A stretch of 64,000 nt of DNA from Clostridiales bacterium. GTDB lineage: Bacteria > Bacillota > Clostridia > Oscillospirales > Oscillospiraceae. A program made the position numbers and the translations under genes. Position 1 is the stretch's first letter. Each line of letters opens with the position of its first letter. Location of the stretch: NCBI GenBank assembly GCA_012718935.1, contig JAAYBH010000045.1, positions 1 through 64,000 of the forward strand, in the 5' to 3' direction. The notes beneath the pieces were generated by a model. That model worked only from the letters and a program-made list of their open reading frames with translations. It did not search any database and was not told where the DNA came from. Below are positions 29,755 to 38,762 of this stretch, one piece after another.

Positions 29755-31404
29755 CTATGAAGAGAATCCTTTGCGCTGCGCTGTCTCTTCATTCTGGTCC
29801 GTATATGTGTCGGGGTGCGACCCGGGGGCAATTCTTGGGGTTGCGCCGGGATAATCAACATCGGAAAGCGCATTGTTGTTGATCAGACGCAAAATCATAC
29901 AGGAGAGCAGAATGTGTAAACGTTCGAAGGGATCCTCAAGCTGCATCGGCGTAATATTTTCTATGCACTTGATCCTGTAGGCCAGGGTACTTCGGTGAAT
30001 AAACAGTTTGCTTGATGCGGTTAAGAGGCTCCTGTTGCTAAGCAGATAGGCTTCCAGCGTCTCAAGAAAATTTGTTTTATTTGCGATATCATATTCCTGC
30101 AAGCGAAAGGCTGCGTGATGGCACACAGCACGAAGCGGAAAACAGGAACTCAGATCGTTGATGATGTGCATTCCAAGGACGTCGCGGTAGTATTTGATGC
30201 GGCACTTCGACAGAGATGAGACTCTGTGCGGCAGCATCGCGAGGTTATATTGAAGCTTCAGTATATTAAAATCGCAGAACTTCATGCCGATACTGCATGA
30301 CCCATTGTTCAGTTTCAGCTGTTTTTTCAACAGCGGTATATTTTTCTCGAGCAAGGAGCAAGCGTCATTGTGCAGCAGCACGAAGATGAAGTCGTCAAAC
30401 CAAAAGGCAACACAATCGGAATAGGAGCCTGCAAAAACATTCTCGTAATCATACAAAAAATGGCTTATATTCTTATCCTCCGGTGGAAGCTTCACAAGCA
30501 GGATCTGATAGTCGTCGTTTGTACGCCAACCAAGACGCGCCATATTTGTGTGCAGGAATTTTGATTCCATAACGGTCGAATAGCGAAGCGCTGTTGTAAT
30601 GCTCGCCCGGAAGTAGTCATGTACGTCAACAAAGGTGTTAAACCGTTCAATCACGGTTTTATGCAGGATTTCTGCTATACAGTCTGTCAGCCACAGGTGA
30701 TGACCTGACAGAGCGCCATAAGTCCTTGAAAAGATCAGAGTCGCGACACGCGAACTCTTGTATTCGAACGAAATACTGATATAGTCCCGGCTGGCATCGC
30801 CTGAACTCAGAAAGGTCGATCGCGGACTCGGCTTCGATTTTATCTGGCGTTCCTTGGCTGTCTCTCCCGGGTTCATGGGTAATACCCAATGATTGGCTGC
30901 GAGCGTCTCTTGCCAGATAGTATTGCTATCCGGCGGCAGGTTGATGTCGCTGTACCCAAGAAGAGCCATATCCGAACCATAGAGAGAGACGTGACAATCC
31001 AGAAACGCAGCACAGGCATTGAGTACCGTCTGAAGCGACTTGTTCGTCAGAAGCGCATCCAATAATGCCCGTTCATGGTCGGCATATTTGAAGAAGCTGT
31101 TCTGTATTTCAAGCATGATGGCTGACTGGTTGCTGTCAGCTGAGTAAATCAACCCCCTGACCTGGTGTTTATCAAGCAGCGTAACCGCGTTACCTCCGCC
31201 ACCCAGACAGATAACGTTTTCAGGTAACCGGTGCAGTTCCCGAAGCTGCGGCCACTGTGCCAAATACAAAATATCCTCGGCATAAGGCCGTTCTGCGATA
31301 AAGGGACATATGCCTATCAGATTCATCGCGCCACCCGGACATCCCACAACGTGTTCATAAGGCGTTTCCAGGTAATCCATAATCATACCTAAATTGAGTT
31401 TCAC
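29755..31404 (-). CDS. PucR/CdaR-type transcriptional regulator
   Basis: A 549-residue regulator. The GTG at 31404 is chosen because GGGGAGG lies 6 nt upstream; an ATG at 31410 directly abuts that site, and a TTG at 31422 includes it. The C-terminal about 60 residues carry the PucR-type helix-turn-helix: LETLEAYLLSNRSLLTASSK, then LFIHRSTLAYRIKCIE. A GGDEF-like/CdaR central region and a PucR N-terminal purine-catabolism-like domain (about 1-120) precede it. It is convergent with the GRE operon and divergent from the two UroD-fold genes, and so is the best candidate regulator of both. Such proteins are usually activators that sense catabolic substrates. Confidence 0.82.
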   Translation of the reverse strand: MKLNLGMIMDYLETPYEHVVGCPGGAMNLIGICPFIAERPYAEDILYLAQWPQLRELHRLPENVICLGGGGNAVTLLDKHQVRGLIYSADSNQSAIMLEIQNSFFKYADHERALLDALLTNKSLQTVLNACAAFLDCHVSLYGSDMALLGYSDINLPPDSNTIWQETLAANHWVLPMNPGETAKERQIKSKPSPRSTFLSSGDASRDYISISFEYKSSRVATLIFSRTYGALSGHHLWLTDCIAEILHKTVIERFNTFVDVHDYFRASITTALRYSTVMESKFLHTNMARLGWRTNDDYQILLVKLPPEDKNISHFLYDYENVFAGSYSDCVAFWFDDFIFVLLHNDACSLLEKNIPLLKKQLKLNNGSCSIGMKFCDFNILKLQYNLAMLPHRVSSLSKCRIKYYRDVLGMHIINDLSSCFPLRAVCHHAAFRLQEYDIANKTNFLETLEAYLLSNRSLLTASSKLFIHRSTLAYRIKCIENITPMQLEDPFERLHILLSCMILRLINNNALSDVDYPGATPRIAPGSHPDTYTDQNEETAQRKGFSS

Positions 31405-31542
31405 TGTCATCCTCCCCGTCAAACAATAAAACTATTCCGTCGTACAACGCGTAAAAACAATTTATTAAATACCTGATGATCATAAATACACAAAACACGG
31501 CTGCGTGAATACGCTGATGCGCTATTGAAAGGAAACATACAA

Positions 31543-32538
31543 ATGACATTGACACCGAAAGAAAACTATATCAAGATGCTCCATGGTGAAATCCCGGAAT
31601 TTATACCATCAATGCTGTATGCAACGCACAGTGCTCCTATCGGCGACGAGATGCTCACACCTCAATCGGCACCGAACGGGCCGGTGATGACGGCGTACGG
31701 AGTTGAATATGTCGGCAGCAAGGATATCAATAACGGTGCCATGCCGGCGCCCGGGAAAACACTTCTGAATGACATCCGAAAATGGCGTGATGTCATTAAA
31801 AACCCCGACACGCGGCATAGGGATTGGGAGGCATACTACAAGAAGAAGATCGATACGATCGATCGCGCTAATATGGCGGTTTCCTGTGTCGGCGGGGATT
31901 ATTTTTTGACACTGGTCAGCTTTATGGGGTTTGAGCAGGCATTGATGGCAATGTTTGAGGAGCCTGAAGAGGTCTACGCTCTCTTTGATTATGTTTCCGA
32001 GCACTATCTGAACGTCATGCGTCAGCAACTCAGGTATCTGAAGCCCGAGCTCTATACCATCATGGATGACGACGCCGCCTATCGCTCACCGTTCTTTTCC
32101 GTGGATATGTACCGGCAGCTTGTAAAACCCTTCCATAAAAAACATGCCGATCTCGCCTTGGAAAACGGTATCCTTTTAGAGCGTCACGACTGTGGGCGCT
32201 GTGAATGCTTCATCGACGACTGGCTGGAACTCGGCATCAAAAGCTGGAATCCAGCACAGGTTTCGAACGATCTGGTGGCGATAAAAAAGAAATACGCCGG
32301 CAAACTGGCCTTGTGCGGCTGCTGGGATAATCAGGGTAAGTTCAGCAGCCCGCTGATTGACGATGAGACATTGCGCGAAGCGCTTTATACATACGTTGAC
32401 ACGTTTGCGCCCGGCGGTGGATTCTCCTTCACAGCGAGCTTTATGGGATTTGCCGACGATCCGATTGCAAACAAGAAAAGAGAAATTATCCGTGATTTCT
32501 ATCACAGTTACGCTAAAAACTACTATCAAACACACTAA
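31543..32538 (+). CDS. UroD-fold methyltransferase (MtaA/CmuA-like), copy 2
   Basis: A 331-residue protein from the ATG at 31543, with GAAAGGA upstream; the frame begins with a TTG at 31525 that overlaps the ribosome site. UroD-fold features: TPKENYIKMLHGEIPEF at the N-terminus, typical of MtaA-like proteins, YTIMDDDAAYRSPFFS at the cleft, and the zinc-type motif ERHDCGRCE (His-x-Cys). It starts a two-gene operon divergent from the PucR-type regulator. A methyl-transfer role fits the zinc motif, for example moving methyl groups from a corrinoid during O-demethylation of methoxylated phenolics, but no corrinoid protein is nearby. Confidence 0.8.
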   Translation: MTLTPKENYIKMLHGEIPEFIPSMLYATHSAPIGDEMLTPQSAPNGPVMTAYGVEYVGSKDINNGAMPAPGKTLLNDIRKWRDVIKNPDTRHRDWEAYYKKKIDTIDRANMAVSCVGGDYFLTLVSFMGFEQALMAMFEEPEEVYALFDYVSEHYLNVMRQQLRYLKPELYTIMDDDAAYRSPFFSVDMYRQLVKPFHKKHADLALENGILLERHDCGRCECFIDDWLELGIKSWNPAQVSNDLVAIKKKYAGKLALCGCWDNQGKFSSPLIDDETLREALYTYVDTFAPGGGFSFTASFMGFADDPIANKKREIIRDFYHSYAKNYYQTH

Positions 32539-32550
32539 TCGGAGGATATC

Positions 32551-33516
32551 ATGAAAGAGAAAGAAAACATCCTGCGATGTTACAGACATCTGTTACCTGA
32601 TCACCTCCCTGATTTGTCACAAGGACATCAGATGATTCTGCCGGCCGGCTTTAATGAGGTACCGCCGTATGAACAGGGAGGCCTTGATTGGTTCGGAGTT
32701 CTTTGGCGTACCGAAACGCCGGCGGCTATCCCCGATCCGATGGCGCCGAGGGTTCTGACCGATATCTCAAAATGGCGTGAGCAGGTTAAATTCCCGGATC
32801 TGGATCTGTGGGACTGGGATAACGCAGTCATTGTTGATAAAGTCGATGTTTTTGACAGAGAAAACAAGCTGATGGAGGTCCTGATTAAGGAAGGCCCCTT
32901 TGAGAGGATACACGCACTGATGGGTATGCAGGAGGCGCTCACTGCCCTTCTGACCGATCAGGAGGAGTTTATAGCACTGGCGTCCGCGATTACCGATTTT
33001 AAATGTCAACTGATCAACAAGGTTGCGCAGTACTACAAACCAGATATTATCAATTTCCATGACGATTACGGTACTCAGAAAAGCATGATGCTCTCACCGG
33101 TGCTTTGGCGGCGGATATTCAAACCGCTGATTCAAAAGGTCGTTGCCGTTTGCCACAGCCACGGGATCTTTTTTGATCTGCATTCATGCGGGCTAATCGA
33201 ACCCATCATACCCGAGCTCGCGGAAATTGGCGTTGATTGCCTCAACTGCATGCCGATCAATGACATTCCGAAAATGAAAGAGCTGACCAGCGATAAACTC
33301 ACCTTCTTTGTCGGCTTTGATGTGCAGAAATACGAGCTTTGCGACCGGACGGGACAGTTAACAGGCGATATCCGGAACGAAATCCGTGAAACGATCGCTG
33401 CCTGGGGAAAAAATGGGAATTATCTTCCGAGCAATCGCCTGAGTGAATGGTGGGTAAGCAAAGTCATTGCGGAGGAACTGGAAAACATGCGTTGGACAAT
33501 GTACCCAGCGCTCTGA
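32551..33516 (+). CDS. UroD-fold methyltransferase (MtaA/CmuA-like), copy 3
   Basis: A 321-residue protein, 12 nt after copy 2 and with a GGAGG ribosome site. It has NFHDDYGTQKSMMLSPVLW at the cleft (matching HDDWGTEKDTFF in copy 1) and FDLHSCGLIEPIIPE with the His-x-Cys zinc motif. It is closer in these blocks to copy 1 than to copy 2. Copies 2 and 3 may work as a heteromer or on consecutive substrates. A strong hairpin terminator follows at 33523-33561. Substrate unknown; true uroporphyrinogen decarboxylase activity is unlikely given the zinc motif and the absence of heme genes. Confidence 0.82.
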   Translation: MKEKENILRCYRHLLPDHLPDLSQGHQMILPAGFNEVPPYEQGGLDWFGVLWRTETPAAIPDPMAPRVLTDISKWREQVKFPDLDLWDWDNAVIVDKVDVFDRENKLMEVLIKEGPFERIHALMGMQEALTALLTDQEEFIALASAITDFKCQLINKVAQYYKPDIINFHDDYGTQKSMMLSPVLWRRIFKPLIQKVVAVCHSHGIFFDLHSCGLIEPIIPELAEIGVDCLNCMPINDIPKMKELTSDKLTFFVGFDVQKYELCDRTGQLTGDIRNEIRETIAAWGKNGNYLPSNRLSEWWVSKVIAEELENMRWTMYPAL

Positions 33517-33522
33517 GGCGGA

Positions 33523-33570
33523 TCAAGCCCTTCCTGAAAACCGGCAGCAGGAAGGGCTTGACTGTTTTTG
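33523..33570 (+). terminator. Rho-independent terminator of the UroD-fold operon
   Basis: A perfect 14-bp stem, TCAAGCCCTTCCTG (33523-33536) with CAGGAAGGGCTTGA (33548-33561), an 11-nt loop, and a CTGTTTTTG tail. It lies between convergent operons and may also stop minus-strand transcripts. Confidence 0.85.
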
Positions 33571-33621
33571 AGAGTCAAACCGGTAGAAACGCTTTCTGTT
33601 TCCGCAAGCTGGTGAAATCTC

Positions 33622-34401
33622 TCAGAACTGATCCTTGAATTCCGCATACACTTTCGGCAGAATTACCGCAAGATTTGTGAATTCCTTGATATTATGAAGA
33701 AGAAGCTCCTTGACGCCGTCAGTCGGGATTTTTGCGCCGTCAGGCAGCATTTTAAACGGCTTCCCTTCCCGGACACCCCAACCGGTCCAGAAGCGGGTCC
33801 TGAGCTCCGACCCTCCCTCTGTTGGGCGGACAAAATGCACCATGATGACAGGCGCGTGTTCATTTCCGGCGCAGACGATCGTGCCCTTGAAGTCTTTGAG
33901 TTTTTCCTTATCAAAGCCGATATCGGCAGGATTGCGGAAATTGATCATTATATCAAGGACAGGCCCCTCGGGCGACATGGCTTCCTTGACGTCGTGAATT
34001 GTATCCCAATAACGCTCTTTCATTGAAAGTGACGAATCCCGGGCTTTTTCAGGATTCCGTGTAATGGCCTGGTGGTGCTCGTCATGACACCATATTTTAT
34101 ACCTGAGCGGCTCCAGGCCATGCCAGGCGAACCACCAGTCGAACATATCGGGTGTGACGCCCGGCATCAGTGTATGATTGGCAAGCATTGCGGTGCCATC
34201 CTCAAACTGGGTATAGCCGATCTCTCCGTACATATAACCTTCGTCGAAAAGCTTGTTGAGGTCGGGAGCTCTGTGTGCCTTAGCCGGATCAAGCGGTGTT
34301 TCTGCTTTTTTGTAACTCTCGGCGGGTGGGGTCGCCATTTCCATTACGAAATACTTGTAAAGCGGGCTGTTCATTTCAGCACCAGTGATGGGTACCGGCA
34401 T
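33622..34401 (-). CDS. PhlG-type C-C hydrolase (phloretin/DAPG hydrolase family), copy 1
   Basis: A 259-residue member of the DAPG_hydrolase family, whose known members are PhlG of Pseudomonas (cleaves an acetyl group off diacetylphloroglucinol) and the phloretin hydrolase of Eubacterium ramulus (gives phloroglucinol and phloretate). Metal-site blocks are intact: FDWWFAWHGLEPLRYKIW with His, MKERYWDT with Glu, and LLHNIKEFTNLA with the His-x-x-x-Glu pair. It is the last gene of the ABC importer/OYE operon. Together with the OYE it suggests reductive opening of a flavanone or chalcone followed by hydrolysis to phloroglucinol. The exact substrate is inferred. Confidence 0.85.
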   Translation of the reverse strand: MPVPITGAEMNSPLYKYFVMEMATPPAESYKKAETPLDPAKAHRAPDLNKLFDEGYMYGEIGYTQFEDGTAMLANHTLMPGVTPDMFDWWFAWHGLEPLRYKIWCHDEHHQAITRNPEKARDSSLSMKERYWDTIHDVKEAMSPEGPVLDIMINFRNPADIGFDKEKLKDFKGTIVCAGNEHAPVIMVHFVRPTEGGSELRTRFWTGWGVREGKPFKMLPDGAKIPTDGVKELLLHNIKEFTNLAVILPKVYAEFKDQF

Positions 34402-34479
34402 TTTTTGTCATCCTTTCTTTAGTGCAGATGAACTCTGCAGCATCTATTATGAATTCGATGTTCGTTTGAGGCTGCGGGA

Positions 34480-36468
34480 CTACATAATTTCGAGCGCAGC
34501 CAAAAATCCGCTTCTTACAGCTGATTCAACTTTTCCCGGCCGTGCGCAGTCACCGACCTTGTACACTCTTATGTTTTGAGTAATGCTGTCAATTTCCTCG
34601 GTTGAATTGGGGGACATACCCAGCGCATATATGACAGTATCGCCTTTCAAAACACTTTCATTCCCGTCTTTGTCGACGATACGGACTGATCCCGGTGTTA
34701 TCTTCTGGCAACGCATTTCCGTAAGGACTTTAATTCCCTCACTTTCCATTTCCATGGTCAACGCTTCTCTGTACATTCCGAAGGAATCGTTTGCTATTCG
34801 CGGTAATTTCTCAATAACCGTAACCATATGGCCTGTTTTGGCAAGATGCAGACCAGTCTCGCAGCCGACAAGACCGCCGCCCACCACAATGACGCGTTTT
34901 CCCATCGGATAGCCTTTATATACATCGACAGCATGCTGTATTTTGTCTATTCCAGGGATGGACGGTACGGCTGGGCGGGATCCCACAGCCAGTATAACAG
35001 CGTCCGGTTGGAGCTTACGTATCAAGGTCGCGTCTGCAACGGTATTTAGGAGAATCTGAGCCCCGCAGCGCTCTGTAAGCCGAATAAGGAGATTCTTGAA
35101 ATCCCGTAGGTCCTGCTTTGAAACATCTGTCTCGGTAAAATTCAGCATTCCCCCAAGCCTGTGTTCGCTCTCCGCGAGTACAACCCGATGACCGCGGTCT
35201 GCTGCTGTTATCGCTGCCTGCATACCGGCTGGTCCCCCGCCAGCGATGAGAACTGTTTTTGGTGAACTCGGGGTGGGAAAGAGTGCCAGGTCAATGGGCA
35301 GATTGGCAATTGGATTGATTGTACAGTTTCCGACGCGTTTGGACAGCTCGGCGCTTGACCAGGGTATGTCTTTATATCCTTCTTCCGGTGAGCCTGGGAA
35401 GCAATTAAAACAGCGGATGCATCGACGGATTTCGTCAGCCTTCCCGTTAAATGCTTTCGCAGGAAAATACGGGTCCGCAAGCATCTGCCGTCCAAGGATC
35501 ACATAGTCCGCCATGCCCTCGGCAATTATCTGCTCGGCCTGTTCGGGTGAATTGAAGCCTCCCACGACACCGACGGGCAGGGTCGTGTACTTTTTGAGCT
35601 TGTCGGATACGGCAGCATTGAACCCATGCGGAACATACATTGAAGAGAATTGGCGCGTTTTTATAGGTTCGGTGTAAAGACCGGCGGAGACATGAATCAG
35701 ATCAGCTGTCCCCTCCAGCATCCTGCAAAACCGGCCTATATCATCGAGTGTGATACCTCCCTGCACGCCTTCTGTTGCGCTCAACCGCACTTCAATTAAA
35801 AAATCGGAGCCGACACGTTCCCGTATACCTCTGATAATATTCAGAGGAAATCTGGCTCTGTTCTCCAACGGGCCGCCATATGTATCCGTTCTGGTATTCA
35901 GCCTCGGCGATAAAAACTGTGTGAATAAAAACCCGTGACCGGCATGAATAAGGACGCCGTCAAAACCGGCAGCTTTCATAAAACTCGCCGCATCCTCAAA
36001 GTCTTTTATAACGCGGGCCATATCGTCATCGGTCATTGCAGCGACCTTAACTCCGTCAGGCCGAGTCAGATTCACGGGGCCTATCGGCCCCTTCTGCCCT
36101 TCAAAAGGTGTTTTTTCTGAACCGGGATGTGCCAGCTCGATCATCGCCAGAGCGCCGTGCTTCTTTATTAAAGTCGCATAATGACCAATCGCTTCAAAGG
36201 CCTTGCCTCCATGCTCGGAATAATCAAAGGGCGGGAACGGAAGGCGGTCAGCATCTGTAAAGTTGACATTTGTTTCACCGACATATACTGCGGCGGCTCC
36301 CCCCTCTGCAATCGCCTCTATTTTGCGGTACGCCCGCGGGCCAGCTTCGGGATCAAGTGCGATCAGGCCGAAAGCCATTGGGGCATTCACAATTCTGTTC
36401 TTAAAGGTATGGCATCCAACTGTCAATGGACTCATTAAGTTCGTAAACGGTCTGTATATTCTTCCCAT
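34480..36468 (-). CDS. OYE-type NADH:flavin reductase, 2,4-dienoyl-CoA/enoate reductase-like
   Basis: A 662-residue FMN/FAD/[4Fe-4S] enzyme. Residues 1-370 form the FMN TIM barrel (FDGVLIHAGHGFLFTQFLSP, DTYGGPLENRARFPLNII). The cluster ligands are in RRCIRCFNCF and GNCTINP, with C-x2-C-x2-C rather than the more common x3 spacing. The C-terminal NAD(P)H/FAD domain has VLIAGGGPAGMQAAITAADR and VIVVGGGLVGCETGL. The family includes enoate reductases and, from memory, the flavanone/flavanonol-cleaving reductase of Eubacterium ramulus. It is followed 78 nt later by the PhlG-type hydrolase, which supports a flavonoid role. Reduction of another enoate, such as a cinnamate, remains possible. Confidence 0.88.
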   Translation of the reverse strand: MGRIYRPFTNLMSPLTVGCHTFKNRIVNAPMAFGLIALDPEAGPRAYRKIEAIAEGGAAAVYVGETNVNFTDADRLPFPPFDYSEHGGKAFEAIGHYATLIKKHGALAMIELAHPGSEKTPFEGQKGPIGPVNLTRPDGVKVAAMTDDDMARVIKDFEDAASFMKAAGFDGVLIHAGHGFLFTQFLSPRLNTRTDTYGGPLENRARFPLNIIRGIRERVGSDFLIEVRLSATEGVQGGITLDDIGRFCRMLEGTADLIHVSAGLYTEPIKTRQFSSMYVPHGFNAAVSDKLKKYTTLPVGVVGGFNSPEQAEQIIAEGMADYVILGRQMLADPYFPAKAFNGKADEIRRCIRCFNCFPGSPEEGYKDIPWSSAELSKRVGNCTINPIANLPIDLALFPTPSSPKTVLIAGGGPAGMQAAITAADRGHRVVLAESEHRLGGMLNFTETDVSKQDLRDFKNLLIRLTERCGAQILLNTVADATLIRKLQPDAVILAVGSRPAVPSIPGIDKIQHAVDVYKGYPMGKRVIVVGGGLVGCETGLHLAKTGHMVTVIEKLPRIANDSFGMYREALTMEMESEGIKVLTEMRCQKITPGSVRIVDKDGNESVLKGDTVIYALGMSPNSTEEIDSITQNIRVYKVGDCARPGKVESAVRSGFLAALEIM

Positions 36469-36483
36469 ATAAGTATTCCTGCT

Positions 36484-37479
36484 TTACGCGCCGGAGAGTT
36501 TATGAAGACGCGTTCTCTTCCTTCTGTACTCGCCGATTTTTGCTTGGTTGGAGGTGACCGCCAGGAATACCACCAGAAAAATACCGATGCCAAATGTCTG
36601 CATCGAGGCAGGTATTCCGAGGGACAGCATTCCCGCCATAAGGAGTTTTATTGTAAATGTCCCTACGAATGTGCCGAACGCCAGATTTGTATATCTTGAG
36701 AGATATAGACCGATAAACACAGCCGGGAACGCTTCAAACATCATGCCCATCGCACCGTTGAATTTAATAGGCGCCTGGACGATACCAGAGACGGACAGGT
36801 TCATTGTTGCTGCACAGCCCAGCAGGATACCGCTTAATATATAGCAGCTCAGAAGATTTCGCTTTTCTTTGATTCCGGTGCTGACTGCCAGGGCCTGATT
36901 GCCCGCTAACGCCCGAACGTTATATCCAAATCTCGTTTTCGAAAAAAGCATGTAGAAAACAAGCCCGGCTAAAATCCCAAGGGCAAAAATCCACGGTGAC
37001 CTCCCAAAAATCAACATGGCTGTATCACTGATCTTGGCGCCCGATCCGCCTCTCCATACAAGAGCCACGCTTTCATAAGCGATCATCGTTCCGATGCTGA
37101 CAACAAGGGTCGGTACTCTGATCAGCAGATATACGACGGCATTGATAAGAGAGAGAATGACGGCAGCAATGATTGTTATCATCAAAAGACCAGGCGCACC
37201 AATGTGAAGCGATTCAGCTATCGGCGCTGATATGATTACAGATAGAACAACGATCAGTCCGACAGAGAAGTCCCACCTGTTGTTTATTAAGTTGCACGTC
37301 ATTGCCAAAGCAATACAAGCGCCGATCATAGTCTGCTGGGCAATCATGCGGATACTCGCCCATGATCCAAATCCGCTCTTCCCTATAATACGCGCCAGGA
37401 TCATAAACAGCAGAAGTATGCCGATCGGCAATATCAGCGTCTTAATTAGGTTCAGAACAACAGGTTTAACCCTTCCCAT
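36484..37479 (-). CDS. ABC importer permease, ribose type (importer B)
   Basis: A 331-residue polytopic membrane protein of the RbsC family, with MTCNLINNRWDFSVGLIVVL, VPTLVVSIGTMIAYESVAL and RFGYNVRALAGNQALAVSTGI. It differs from the second permease of the same operon (38763), so the pore is probably heterodimeric. It sits after the binding-protein gene with a hairpin between them and just 15 nt before the OYE gene, linking uptake to reduction of the imported compound. Confidence 0.9.
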   Translation of the reverse strand: MGRVKPVVLNLIKTLILPIGILLLFMILARIIGKSGFGSWASIRMIAQQTMIGACIALAMTCNLINNRWDFSVGLIVVLSVIISAPIAESLHIGAPGLLMITIIAAVILSLINAVVYLLIRVPTLVVSIGTMIAYESVALVWRGGSGAKISDTAMLIFGRSPWIFALGILAGLVFYMLFSKTRFGYNVRALAGNQALAVSTGIKEKRNLLSCYILSGILLGCAATMNLSVSGIVQAPIKFNGAMGMMFEAFPAVFIGLYLSRYTNLAFGTFVGTFTIKLLMAGMLSLGIPASMQTFGIGIFLVVFLAVTSNQAKIGEYRRKRTRLHKLSGA

Positions 37480-37511
37480 TTTAATGCCCCTTTAAACCCC
37501 CAAGGCCACCG

Positions 37512-37546
37512 GTTACCCCGGCAGTCTTGTTGACTGCCGGGATAAC
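37512..37546 (-). terminator. Hairpin attenuator downstream of binding protein (importer B)
   Basis: A 15-bp stem with one mismatch, GTTACCCCGGCAGTC (37512-37526) and GACTGCCGGGATAAC (37532-37546), around a 5-nt TTGTT loop, lies 36 nt after the binding-protein stop and before the next permease. No U-tract is visible, so partial termination or mRNA stabilisation is likely. Confidence 0.65.
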
Positions 37547-37582
37547 CAGCATTCTCGGGTGCTTCTTCTCTTAATAATTATC

Positions 37583-38734
37583 TTACGCCAAATTATCCAT
37601 TTTGAAATCAGCGGCAAGAGCATTGACGTTATCCAGGCTAGCTCCCGCGGTTGTCACAACGATGATTTTTTGAATTTCCTCCAGGCTGAATGCCGATTTA
37701 TCAAGGAAAGTCTGATAATCCTTTTCGCTGCGCATGATCAGGTTGTCCATATTGATAACAGGCGCCGAACCATCGGCATTTGCGAGTCTATTACCCGAGA
37801 TCGCATTATAAAGCAAAGCAAAGCAGATTTGTGCACGGGCATTGGCGCCGTCGCACGCATACGTGATGGTGCCCTGCTTAAAGGCGTTGAGAACATCGCC
37901 GCCGTCTTCAAATGTCGTCACCTGGACTTTTCCGTTCAAGCCCGCGGCAAGCAGCGGCTGCTCAATATAGGTGGTTGTGTCGACACCGGATAGAATTGCC
38001 TCAATATCAGGATTCTGCGTTAAAAGGTTCTGTCCGGCTTCGGTGACGTTAAAGGATCTGGCTTCAGCGGCAAGAGTCAGGCCTGCTTCCGTAACTGCTG
38101 CGGTGGCACCGTTCAAGCGATTGTCAAAAGTGGCAGCCGTTCCGGGAGGCATGCCAAGCGTTGCAAATTTTGTCAGACCTTTATCGATCATCTCTTTTGT
38201 GATGTCGTACATGGTCTGATAATCATTGGGAGCCACACTGCCGACAAAATAATCATTCATTTTTGTGGTTTCGTAACCGCTGTCGAGACTGGCGTCATTT
38301 TCGCAGGCGATAAAGAAAACCTTTGCTTTCTCGCAGGTCTCCATTATGCGCGACGTCATGCTGCCTGTCGCAAAAGCGATGATTCCGTTGACTCCCGATG
38401 CGCAGAGGTTTTCCACGCCGGATAACACTTCGTCAGGCGTGGCTGCCGGATTGCCGTTAATAAATTCACAGTTATACGCATCGGCAAGCGGCTTTAATGC
38501 TTCATTAATTCTCTCAACCCACGGGCCGGTATACTTAAAGGACAGTATGCCGATCTTATATTGCGGCAGCTCGGGTTTCTCGGGTACGGCAGAGCCCTCC
38601 GGGGACGCCGACGGGGCTGCGGACGGCGCAGTCGATTGCGGAGCCTGGCTTGGATTCGGATTTGTTTGGGAACATGCGCTGAAAACAAAAAGAATGACTA
38701 GGATGACACTAATTATTTGACCCAACTTTTTCAT
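37583..38734 (-). CDS. ABC solute-binding lipoprotein (importer B)
   Basis: A 383-residue lipoprotein with the lipobox FSAC (Cys21) and a Pro/Ser/Ala-rich linker of about 30 residues. The mature type-1 periplasmic-binding domain begins QYKIGILSFKYTGPWVERI and continues with CASGVNGIIAFATGSM and CEKAKVFFIACENDAS, then PDIEAILSGVDTTTYIE. It is the third gene of the ATPase-permease-binding protein-permease-OYE-PhlG operon. The ligand is unknown; by context it may be a flavonoid, chalcone or their glycoside, which would be atypical for this family. Confidence 0.9.
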   Translation of the reverse strand: MKKLGQIISVILVILFVFSACSQTNPNPSQAPQSTAPSAAPSASPEGSAVPEKPELPQYKIGILSFKYTGPWVERINEALKPLADAYNCEFINGNPAATPDEVLSGVENLCASGVNGIIAFATGSMTSRIMETCEKAKVFFIACENDASLDSGYETTKMNDYFVGSVAPNDYQTMYDITKEMIDKGLTKFATLGMPPGTAATFDNRLNGATAAVTEAGLTLAAEARSFNVTEAGQNLLTQNPDIEAILSGVDTTTYIEQPLLAAGLNGKVQVTTFEDGGDVLNAFKQGTITYACDGANARAQICFALLYNAISGNRLANADGSAPVINMDNLIMRSEKDYQTFLDKSAFSLEEIQKIIVVTTAGASLDNVNALAADFKMDNLA

Positions 38735-38762
38735 TTGTTATCCTCCATACATAATTTTTTAT

